DNA of 39,399 bases from Micractinium sp. NFX-FRZ (lineage: Eukaryota > Chlorophyta > Trebouxiophyceae > Chlorellales > Chlorellaceae). The translations under genes and the position numbers were made by a program. The DNA lies in NCBI GenBank assembly GCA_029339195.1, contig JAPTJF010000536.1, forward strand, positions 1 to 39,399, read 5' to 3'. Positions 1 to 11,000 of the stretch are shown here, piece by piece (position 1 is the first letter of the stretch; each line of letters starts with the position of its first letter). The notes under the pieces were generated by a model. That model did no database searches. It saw only the letters and a list, made by a program, of their open reading frames with translations, and had not been told where the DNA came from.

Positions 1-365
1 CCACATACTCCAGCTTCAGGTAGCCTGCAGGCGGGCGGTGGCAACGGGCGGGGGGCGGGGCAGGTTGGCAGGCAGGGAAGTGTGGGGGACGGGGCAGGTT
101 GGCAGCAGGGGCGGCGCGGGCCGCAGCGGTGCACACGGCCACCGCCGCTGAGCGCCCAACCGCGGTCGCGGATAGCCCGTGGGCAAGCCGTGCCCGCGCC
201 CCAAACTGCCGTGTGGTCCTCACTTCCAGGCTGCAACCGTGGCTGCCCTCACTCGGGCGCACCCTAGCCAGCCTAGGCGGCAGGCTGCTCACCCGCAGTA
301 CACTGGGCGGCGACGCCTGCGGCCAGAGCCAGCAGGCAGACCGCCAGAGCGGCGGTGCGCGCCAT
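1..365 (-). CDS. Partial gene: N-terminus of a predicted secreted protein
   Basis: Only the first 73-base exon (293-365, ATG at 363-365) and the first 24 bases of the second exon (1-24) are inside the window. The first exon encodes a classic signal peptide: MARTAALAVCLLALAAG, then VAAQCTAG. It ends in a GTGAGC donor with one base left over. The second exon follows a CTGCAG acceptor and reads GYLKLEYV in the matching phase, so the join is frame-consistent. The 268-base intron (25-292) is G-rich on the minus strand. The protein should enter the secretory pathway. The function cannot be told from about 32 residues. No family was recognised. Confidence 0.5.
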
Positions 366-2054
366 GGTGGTAGGCAACTACCTTCCTGCAGGCGAAAGGG
401 GCAGGACAGGGGAGCCGGGATGTGAGGGGGTGGTGCCATCGCTCCTCGCCTTCGTACCACGCGCCGTGCGGATGTGCCCCGCCTTTGCTCCTTGCAGCGT
501 GGCAAGCGCAGGCAGCAGAGGTGGAGCGGGGCAGCAGCAACAGGAGGAGGCAGCAGCGGGGACGGAGCGCACCTGGTACGAGTTCCTTTTTCAAGCCTGT
601 GCTGGCTGTGGCAGCAGGAAGAGAGGAGAGTGCTCAAACGCAGCACCCGCGAGCAGGCGAGGTGGGAATAGTTGGGCTGGCGGGCGTTGCACGTGCTATA
701 AACGTCGCCACCTGCCACGTCGGCCGTGGCACTGCGGACGAAGTGCGGAACCGAAGTCGTCCCCAACAAGGTCCAAGCCCCGTCTACAGCCTCTTACTGG
801 CCAATATATGTGTGTAAATGTATACTAACACCGAACGGGTGGCACCAGCAGCGGTTACCGGGAGAACCGTCCGGGTAGTCGTGCGGTTACGGTCGTCCCT
901 CCCGTCCCCGGTTCCCCTGGCGTCCATGACCCACCCACCCTCCCATTCTCCGCGATTCCTTCGGTTTCCAAGTTCTGCAAACTCTGTTGTGACGCTTGCG
1001 CACCGGACGAAGTCCAAACCGGAGCTTCCGACTAGCCACAAGTGACTCGGGGGCAGGACTGCCCAGGAGGGAACCCACGCCCCCATGAAGCAAGCTGCCA
1101 GCCTGTCCAGTGCTCCTGTCCTGGGTTGTGGTGTATGCCTGCAGTTGCATCCTCACAGGACAGGTGGGTCACTCCAGTCTGGTTGATTACCACTCTCACT
1201 GGGTTGCGGCGGGCATCACAGCGGAGCACAGCGAGCGCTCTAGCAGCAAACCACTGCAGTCTGCCCAACCGGAAGCCTCTCCTCGTGTCAGGCATTGTCA
1301 TGCCCCTGCAGCTGGTGTGGTGGTGCGGCCGCGTGAGTTCTGCAGGCTGTGCGTGGCGTGGCTGCCGCTGGTGTGAAGTACTTGGCTGGCTGCCTGGCAA
1401 CTTGCCGTTGGATGGTCACAGTTCAGTTCTCCGCACCGCACTGCGCATGACAACTTCAGGCATAAGGGCAGATGCTAGATAGGCAGGAGTCTAGAGAGTG
1501 GCACAGCCGCTCGCCTGTACTGCTTGCATGAGGGCAAACGCCAGCTAGAGCTGTTCAGGCTTGTGTACCAGTGCCTGCCTGCCTGCCTGCCTGCCTGCGT
1601 GTGGGAATATGATGCATTACAAGCAGACGTGTACATGTGTACAGGGAACGAAATCACGGAGCAGAGACGAGAAGGGGCCATGAGGGGGAGGAGCATCTTA
1701 CAAACGGATGGAAGCTACTACAGGAGGGTTACCAAAGGTATCAGAAAACATGTAGGCATGAGTTGGCCTGCCGGCATGGGCAGGGGCTACAATGCTGCAG
1801 AGGCTGGCAGCGGTACAAGGAAGCGACAAGCGTGGCGTGCAGAGCGGTGCTCGCGCCTGCCCAGTACGCTGACGCGCCGAGCGACCGCTGCCCCTCCTGC
1901 CAGGCAGGCAGGCAGGCAGGCTGCTTGGGCATCTTGCCATGCACGCCAGCGGGGTAGGCGAGCCTGGCCGCAGGCCGGCCGCGCTACGGTTGGCCCAGTC
2001 GGTCGGGGGCACCCCGCAGCAGGCACAGCGTGCACAGCGTGCACTCGAGTGGGC
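366..2054. other. Intergenic region between the left-edge gene and the protease 3' end
   Basis: No convincing coding exon was found on either strand. The left part should hold the promoter and 5' UTR of the minus-strand secreted-protein gene. A TATAAA-like string near 697-703 also reads as TTTATAG on the minus strand but lies about 335 bases from the start codon. The right part is the 3' UTR and flank of the giant protease gene. Short CCTG/CAGG repeats occur at 1574-1597 and 1901-1920. Open frames here look like high-GC noise. Confidence 0.55.
1698..1702 (-). terminator. Candidate TGTAA poly(A) signal of the giant protease gene
   Basis: On the minus strand this reads TGTAA, the usual green-algal nuclear polyadenylation signal. 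It lies about 350 bases past the TGA stop at 2055-2057. A second TGTAA on the same strand is at 1617-1621. Either would give a 3' UTR of a few hundred bases, normal for these algae. The cleavage site is not determined. Confidence 0.35.
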
Positions 2055-5000
2055 TCACTCGGGGTCTGAGGAGTGTATCTCAATGACGTCCACCTCCTGC
2101 TCCTCGCCCTCCTCGGGGCCAAACCCCATGCCCGCCGATATGTGCTGCTGAGGCTGCGCAGGGCGGCACAGGGCACGAGAGGGAGGGAGGGAGGGAGGGA
2201 GGGAGGGGATGAGACAGTGGGCAGGGTGAGGTTGGAGCAGTAGGCGCAGGTGGGCAGAGCAGCGGGGGATGAGGAAGCGGCAGGCAGGTGGGGAGGTGAT
2301 GGAGTTCATTGCAAGGGGAGAGGGGAGGGGCGGGCATGGTGAGGGGAAGAGCCACGCTGTGACCCAAGCAGCACAGCCGAGCACAGGCAAGCTGGCAGGT
2401 GCGATCAGCAACTGCATCACAGGTGCCGGGCGCTCCCCTGGTCCAGCCCACACCCTGGCCCCCCATTCCCGCTGCTCTGCCCCCCAACCCCAACCCGACC
2501 CACCTGCAGCGCAGGCAGCTCCTCTTCCTGCCCATGCCCAGCACGCACAAAGCCGCCGCTGGCGCTGCCGGCACGGCGCGCCTGGCCGGCGGGCCCTGCC
2601 GTCCCCGCTGCGCCCTGCTGGCCGCCAAGCGCGCCGCCGCCCTCATTCTCAGCATCGTCGTTGTACTGCTGCAGGCTGTCCTGCCACTGCTCCCCCGCTG
2701 CCCCGCCTGCACCGCCGCCGCCGCCCTCGCCGCCCTCGTCTCCCCCACCGCCGCCATCGGAGAAGCCCCGTTCTGAGGAGGTGGAGGTGGTGTCGGAGCC
2801 AGAGGAGCCCTGGGCGATGCGCCTGAGCACCACAAACCGGTCCCACATCGTCTTCAAGGCCAGCATGGTGTCGGTGCCCTGGCAGGGGGTGAGGAGGGGA
2901 GGGGAGGGCGAGCGGCAGGGGCGGGAGGGCGGTGGGCGCGGGGAGGGAGGGGTGCCAGGCGGGCTTGGGGGTCAGCCATGTGAGGGAGCGCCTGTGTTGT
3001 GTGTGGAGGGCAGGCGAGGGGCGCGGGGCCAGCAGGGAGGACGAGGGCGCTAGGGAGGCAGGGAGTGTGGGCAAACAGGGGGGAGGCAGGCACCACAGGT
3101 TTAGGCACCATGAGTGCGCTCCACCACCCTTGGCGCCGCACTCCACGCTTGCTTGCATAGCATGGCAAAGCGCGGCACAGCGTGCACAGCACAGCCCACA
3201 TCTCCCCCTCCCGCGCTCCAGACTCTCCATGTGGGTCCGCATGGCACCGCACAGACAGCGCGGCGCAGCTTGGCAGGCACATCACAGCACATGCCAGCAC
3301 AGCACAGGGCAGCATATCACACATGACAGCGCAGCGTGCACAGCACAGTGTGCATAGCGTGCGCAGCACAGCACAGCGCAGCGCACCTCCCCGTCCTGCA
3401 CCAGGTCCTCCATGGTGGGCGAGTCCGTCAGCAGCGTCTCATCCAGCCGGCACTCCTGCAGCCGCACATTGCGCCTGCAGGCACAGGGGGTGGGATGGGG
3501 TGGGAGGGTGCAGGCGCCAGGTGGGCGGGCAGAGAAGGATGGGGGGGAGGCACAGGAGGCCGGGCGGGGCGGGCGGCAGCGGGGGACAACACCCAGCGCG
3601 GCCCGCCACCGCTGTGCCTGGTGCGCACGGGCCGCCTGACCTGCAGCCAGCCACCCAGCCACCTGGGCTTGCTTCACCTCTCTCTGCCCATCGGCACTCG
3701 GCCCAGGCCCGCCACCCCCACCTGTAGATGAAGTTATCTGCCCAGGTGATCCAGCGGTCTCTATGCTCCAGCACATGCTCAACCACCTCCTGCACCTCGT
3801 GGGGGGACAGACATACAAACAGCCACGATGAACATTTGGGGGAACTTTCCAGTGCATGCCCAACCAACCCCCTGCAGCTGGCCACACAGACGCAAGGGAC
3901 AGGGCAGCATACTTCAAACAAGGAACCGGGAGTATTCAGCAGTCGTTCCACCAAACTTCCCGCAGTGTCAAAACAAAACGCACAAGGCAAACCTGAAGGG
4001 CAGGCGCAACACGAATGCGGCCTGGGCTGGTGTGTGGCCCCCCATTTGGCGGCTAACCGGCCACGAGCATGCAGCAGGGGCCTGCGCCCGCCCCGCCTGC
4101 GCTTGCCTGTGCAGCAGCAACAACAGCAGCAACAGCAGCAGCAGCAGCAGCAGCAGCGCAGCACAACACTCACGTCGGGTGCATCGGTGAGCAGGTCAAT
4201 GGTGAGTGCCAGCAGCAGGTGTTGAACCCCCACGCCATGAACCTGGCTCATGGCTCCCTGAGGGGGGCAGGCCGGGGAGAGGGGGGCGGAGGTTGAGGGT
4301 TGGAGTGGGGTGGGGTGGGCAACGCGGGCGCCTGAGCCGCGGCCAGCGCAAGTGGCAGGCAGGGCCATCTTTGTGCGTGCCCCACACACAGGCAGGGCGG
4401 TGTGCATGCTAGGTGCGCTGCGCAGCGTGGCGGAGCATGTGTGCAGCATACAGCGCTGCATGGGAAGAACAGACGGGGGGCAGCAACAGAGCACGGCACG
4501 GTGCTGTGGGTGCACCCGTGGGATGCCGTGCATGGGCCAGCACAGCACAGCGCAGCACAGCACAGCGCAGCAGGACAAGGCAAGGCAAGGCACGGCATGA
4601 GGGGCACAGCGCAGCGCAGCGCAGCACCTGCAGTATGCCAGGCTTGGGTCCGTTGTCCATGCCAAGAAGGAAGTTGCTGCGGGGCGGGGTGGGCAGGCAG
4701 CGTGGGCGGGGTAGGGCGGAGGTGAGCAGGCGGAGGGGTGGGTGTGAGTCTGCAGCTGTGGCGGCAGGTGCACGTTCACACCCAGGCGGAGCCCTAGCAC
4801 CATGCGGCCTGGCGCCCATCTTGGTTAGCACTGCCCCCCACCCATGGCACAACCACCCCAGCGTGTATGGTTGTAGTTACGTGTCGCCCAGAGGCTCACG
4901 TGACTCGCTCAGGGTACAGGGCGTCCTTCAGTGAGACCAGCTGGCTCAGCAGCGTCAGCTCAGCAGACATGTCGCGATAGTCCGCCAAATCCTGCACCGT

Positions 5001-8000
5001 GTGCTCTGCAGGCAGGGCAGGCAGCCAGGCAGGCAGGCAGGGGTGAGGCCCAGGAGATGACGAAAGGGGGTGAGGGCAGGGGCACAGGCAAGGGGGCGCG
5101 TTGCTCTGCTGCAAGGGGCGTGCGCGCTGGGGTGCGGGCAGAGCTACAGGTGAACATGCGGGGCACACACTGAGCGCAGCGCGGCAGAGCACAGCGCAGC
5201 ACAGCAGGACAGCACTGACGCAGGATACAGCGCAGCAGAACACGGCGCGGCAGAGCACAGCGCGGCGCACCCAGCAGCGCACGGTCCCACAGCGCCGCCT
5301 CCCTCGTGTTGTTGTGCATCAGGAAGGACAGCAGGCGCAGCACGGCGGCGCCGTACAGGCAGCCTGCAGTTGGGGCGGGCAGGGCGGCGGGGCGAGTGAG
5401 CCACGGGGTATGACAAGAAAGCATCAGAGAGCACGGGCGGCAGGCCCTGGCATTTTGCAGGCTTTGATCTCACCACCATCACCTCGACCCAACCGCCTGC
5501 TTGCCCACCGCACCCCGCCAGCGTGCGCCGTCCACACCACCGTTGATGCACCCCCAGCTCGGGTGCCTCATCTGCCAGCAGGCCGCCACGTCAGCGGTAC
5601 AGCCTGCCAGCCTGGCTCCCACCCAAGTGCGTCACCCCCCCGCCCGTCACACCCTGACATGCACCCTGGCCGCCACCCATACCTGACCCTGACACGCACA
5701 CACCTCACACTCAAGCATTGTTGAAAGCATCCCTCTACTCAGTTGCACCTCTGACAGCTATTAACAACCTGGCGATGCTGAACATGGCCCGCCTGAGCTC
5801 CCTTGCCACCTGAGCTCTGCTCCCTCCGCATCCCCCCAGCCCCCTCAACCCTCTCAACCCCTCACCCCCCAACACACCCACCCGGCATGAGCAGCTTGCG
5901 CAGGAACGAGGGGTCTCCATACAGCCATTCCATCACCTCTGCAGGCATGGGGCCCCCATCACACCCCTCCAGGCTGCGCGGGCGGGCAGGCAGGCAGGCG
6001 GGGGCCACGGAGGCAGCGGGATGAGAGCGCGGGCGGGGCCAGTGGGAGCAGCGGTAGCTCAAGTTCAGCAGTGGGGCACGGCATGTGTCATCATAAGGCC
6101 AGGCGTGTGGGGGCCAGGCGGCCAGGCCACAAATGAGCAGCGCTGCCGCTGTGCGGCTCTGCCTCACAGCTGCCGCACGCAGCGGAAGCAGAGGCGAGCC
6201 CCACCGGGGGAGGCAGCAAAGCCCAGGGCTGTTGCAAGCAAGCGTGCACACACACTAGCGGTGCAGGCTGAGGCTGGACAGGGCAGGGCAAAAGCCCAGG
6301 CAAATGCACCACACCCCGCCGCCGCTCTGCAGCGCTAGTGTTCGTTCCTCACCAGTGCGGGTTGCGCTGCGGGTGCTCCGGCGCGCCCTGCCCGGCCAGC
6401 CTGGGCGGCTTGCGCCGGTTGCGCTCCGCTGGCGTCGCCTCGGGATTGAACCTGCACTCTCATCAAGGCAGGCAGGCAGGCGGGCGGGCGAGCGGGAAGG
6501 CAGGGAAGGGGCTTCGATGATGATACGTGTCTGCCGCCGCTGTGATGGATGTGCACTGGATGCGGTTATCACTGAACGGGCCGGTCAAGACTAGATAGCA
6601 CAACCCCAGGAGGGGCCACCATCACCCAAGCAGCTGGGCGGCACAGCTGACCACAGCATGCAACCCAGCCCGGGCTGAGCGGGCTGCCCCACCTGCGCAG
6701 CAGGAAGCTCAGCAGGGTCAGTGCGGCGTGCCCCATCTCGTGGTTCTGCCGGTTCTCTTCTGCCAGCACGTGCCACTGCTCCACCGCCTGCCGGGGGAGC
6801 AGCAAGGGAGGGGAGGGGGAGGGGAGGCAAGGGAGGGGGGCCGGGGGATTGACAAAGATTAGAGGAGGCTGTGGGAGGGGGTGGAGGGCGGGAGGACAGG
6901 AGGGAGCGGCGCACACAAAAGGCCGCCTGCTGGCGCCAAACAGGGCAGCGTGCACTAGCAGGCGCGCGGGCGTGGGAGCAGAAGTGGGCCGGCCGAGCGG
7001 GCGTGGCGCGCAGGCGGGACCCTCGCCCGCGCTTGCACAGCCTTCAGGCAGGCGGCAGCGGTGCCCAGCAAGGTGGGGACGGGAGGGCGGGCAGGCGGGC
7101 GGGCAAGGGGGCAGGCAGGCGGGGCAGGAGACCTGTTGTATGAGCGCCAGCAGGGTGGGGCGGGCGGGCAGGCAGGCAGCGCACTCGGGCGTGCAGGCAG
7201 GCAGGCGGGGCGGCCCACCTGCCGAATGAAGGCCAGCAGCGTGGGGAGGTGGGGGTCCAGCAGGGCCCGCCGCCAGCCCCACTTGGGCATGGCAATGCGG
7301 GAGAGGACAAAGACCAGCTGCGGCAGCGCGGGAGGGGAGGGGGCAGTGGGGGAGAGGTTGGGAGGCGAAGAGGCACCCACGCCATGCCGCCGTGCCCAGG
7401 CAGGAAAGCGCCGCCGCTCGCGACCAAAGCGCACAGGTCACGCTTGAGCTGGGCGTGAGGGCTATACAGGGCCAGCCTAAGGGGGGCTGCCAATCATCAC
7501 CCCCATCTCACAGGCACACACACACAGGCACACACACACAGGCACGCACAAGCTCTCCCGCCCACACACACATGCACACACACAGTCCATGGCTGGCGCA
7601 CGCACCTCGTCTGCGTGCCAGTGCCCCTGCTGCTGCGGCTGCAGCACCCCGGGCACTGTGGTGCCGCACAGGTGCTCCACAATTGAGCGCACCGCGTGCA
7701 GCGCCTCGTCCGTCTGAGGAGTACAGGAAAGGGGGGCGCCAGCAGCCCGTGAGTGCGCATAATGTGTGACAGCTGATTGGCCGGGGTTTGAATCGAGCAT
7801 TTAAAAAATATGCTCAGCTGTGCGGGTGGCAGGGCCCGGTATGCGCCATGCGCTCGCTCCACTCCAGGCATCGTCACAGCACCGAGCAGCCCCTCCCCGC
7901 CTTGCATATCCCCCCCTATCGTGCACCGCCCTCCCCCCGAGGGCTCACCCGCCGCTCCTGCCGTGTCAGGCAATCGACCGATTGGCGTATGCAGTCCATG

Positions 8001-11000
8001 ACGCAGGCACGGACCGCGGCCCAGGGGTGCCTGGTGAGCAGCACGTCGGCAGCGGCAGAGGCGGGCCCTGATGCTGCAGGCAATGCAGGAGGAGGGAGGG
8101 TGCAGGGAGTGCATAGATAAAGTGAAGAAGGAGGGCAGAGGGAGTGAAGGAGGTGGGTTTAGTGAGGTCGCAGATCAGACATACGCTGCTGCTGCTGCTG
8201 CTCGTCGTGCAGTCGGCAGCAGCAGATTGCAGGGAGCAGGCAGCAGCAATGCCCAGACCCCGCAGCACGCAACCCGACAGGCATGTGCCGGCAGTGGAGG
8301 TGGCCGGCAGACCCTGTGGGACAACAGATGCGGTAGGCAGCAGGTATCGCAGCAGGCAGCAGGGGCAGCGGCGGCGGCGCACCCAGGTGTAGGAGGATCG
8401 CCTGCGCTGCTGCAGGGACCTTGCTGGCCGCCTCGTGCACCACGCTTGCCATGCCATGCGTGCCCTTGCGCCCGCCGGCCCCCACCACCTCCTTCCTCAG
8501 CTCGATGCTGCCACACAGCGCCACCTGCGGCGGCGGCGGAGGGCAGACAGGGAGGTGTGAGATTGTATGGGGAGGGCCCCGGCGGCGCGCACATGGCGGG
8601 AGCACACGGCGTCGAGGGCATTTCTACCACCAGAGCGTGCAGCCTCCCTCCCAACTCTGTGTGTGTGTGTGTGCCACCCACGCAGGACACGTTCTAGAGA
8701 GCACGTCACGCGTAGTGGGGTGCGGGGCAGGGGCACCCACCCGCAGGAAGTAGTCCAGGCAGAGCAGCGCCACGTCAGCAATCACAGCGTGCAGGTCGCC
8801 CCTGCAGGGGGGAAGCGACGCCGACAAAGGGTGAGCGGCACCATTGGAGGGTTTTTGCTAGGAGTGCGGGTGGGGCCAGTGATGCGGGGGGGATGGGGCA
8901 GGACCCCAAATGGATGCCGGCAGACAGGCAGGCAGGTGGAGAAGCACACGCACGCGCACGGGCGGTGCCACCGTAGCAGGGTGCGAGTGGCAAATGACAG
9001 GAGCGCGTACACAACCTGCTTCATCCCCCTGCAGCGCAGCGCATGCGCCACCCCCCCTTCCCACCCACCCGCGTCGGCTGGTGAGCGCCGCCAGCTGGCA
9101 ATCGCTGGCGCCTACGCTGCCGCCGCCACCGCTGGCGCTGCCGCTGGCTGCACTCATGTCTCGTGCCCCCGGGCTGCTGGTGGGCTCCCGCTTGGCTGCT
9201 TTGCGTGCCGTGCACGCTGCCACTGCCTCCTGCAGGTGCGAGCACAGCTGCCACATGAAGCGGGCATACTCAATCTGCAGGCAGCGGGAGGTGGGGCGGG
9301 CGGGGAGCAGAGGGGTATACAGGCAGAGGTGAGCATGCAGAGGGTGAGGCACTCGAGAGGTGTGGGGGCTGGCCGCGGGGGCATGCAAGCAGCAGGGCAG
9401 GGCTGCTGGGGAGGCGGCAGGCGGCAAGGCAGGGGGCGGGGTGGGAAGCAGGGAGTGAGGCCAGGGGCAGGGCAGGGCAGGGTCCCAGCAGGCGGGCAAC
9501 GTGCCACTCTCGAGCATGGCCCCAAGCCGTTGCCTTGCACTCAGAACAGTTGGCACGGCACGCCTCGTGTCGCACGCCTCACCGAAAGCAGCTGCATGTT
9601 GCTGAGCTGGCGCAGGTTGCTGCCCAGGATGGCTTCATACATCCCCGGGGGCATGCCGTAAGGTGTAGCCGGCGCCGCAGCCAGCTGCGCCCCTGCCGCC
9701 CCTGCGTCCAGCTGCTGCCCGGCTGCCACGGCGGCGGGCGGCTGCTCGCCGCCCGCGCTGCCCACCGCCGGCAGCGGCAGCTCCGAGGGGGCAGGAGACA
9801 CAGCCATTGGCAGCTCTGAGGGGGCAGGAGACGCAGCCATTGGCTGAGCCCCCGCCTCGGCCTGCTGCCTCGCTGCAGCCGCGGCAGCGCTGGACAGCGC
9901 TGCGCCGGCGGCGGCTGCCAGGCTGCCGCCCAGCGGCTCGTCAGGCGTGCGCATAACCGTGTCCTCTCCCGCTGCCACCGCTGCAGCCACCGCTGGCGTC
10001 TGTGGTGCGGCGCCTGCGCCAGCGGTGGTGGCCTGCTCGGCGGCAGCCCCTTCGTCTCCTGCCTCCTCTGCCTGTGCCCGCTCGTAGAACAGCATGTATG
10101 CTGAGTTGGGGCGGTCGCACTCCTGGGGAGGGGAGCGGCGGCACAGGAGGCAGGGTGGAGGCAGGCGTGGGGAAGCGGGCGGCTGTCGCCGGCACAAGCG
10201 CGCGTGCGCCCAGACTCCTGCCCCCACGCTGATCTGCCCCTGCCCTCTGCTGTCCACACCTGTGTGAGACCCCAAGGTACCAGCCTGGCCCCACGGCAGT
10301 CCTTGTCAGCCAGGAGGGCTCCCTCCAGCGCAACCCCCTCCCAACTCTTCCCATGCGCTGCCCGTGCCCACACCTGCGCAACTCTCCAGCCAGCTACTGG
10401 AACAGGAAGCGCGGCGGCCACGCTGCCCCACCCATTGTATGTAGGCCCCACGCCCCCCCGTGTCCCCTCCCCCTTGGCCACCTCCACACACACACACGTA
10501 CACCACCTCTGCCGCCCACCTGTGTAAAATTTTCGGGGGTGAAGCGGCCCCCGTAGCAGTCCTTGTCCAGGTGGGAGGGGTCCCAGGCATCCACCGAGGT
10601 GTCGTCAAAGCAGTACCACCCACCGCCAGCCTGGCGGTCCTGCGGTACCATGAGCGGCAACGGAATGGAGGGTTGGTGGCTGGCGGCAGCGCGTACAGAA
10701 GCAGTGCAGCAGCAGCCGGGTTATGCACACACCTGGGTGCGCGCGTACCAACTGGGGGGCGCTCACAGGCAATGCATGCCAGCGGGCCTACAACTCAACA
10801 AGTGATATCATGCCCTCGTCGGTACGCTGGCCACGCAAGCCTTGACTATAAACTGACAGATGCAGCCTCCCGAGCGATGCACTCGCCAGGCCAGCAACGC
10901 AAGGTGCCACGCTCCACCCCCTGCCTGCTGTACCTTGATGTAAGAATAGTAGTGCCCCGCAAACGCGCTGCCGCTGTGCACCACCACGCCGCGCAGCTCG

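Noticed and set aside
1524..2069. Possible plus-strand gene of 181 codons left of the protease
   Set aside because: Composition is Arg/Ala/Gly repeat-like, the CCTG and CAGG simple repeats make up part of it, and it overlaps the protease 3' UTR. No motif was seen.
4111..4158. Poly-Gln protein from the CAG run
   Set aside because: The frame that reads Gln is on the plus strand opposite an intron of the protease. No start context or flanking domain supports it.
3439..4803. Minus-strand open frame of 454 codons
   Set aside because: It runs through several introns of the protease, including the CAG and CACAGC tracts. Only short pieces of it coincide with true exons.
7770..7800. tRNA B-box-like GGTTTGAATCG
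   Set aside because: No A box at the right distance and no cloverleaf arms. It lies in an intron.
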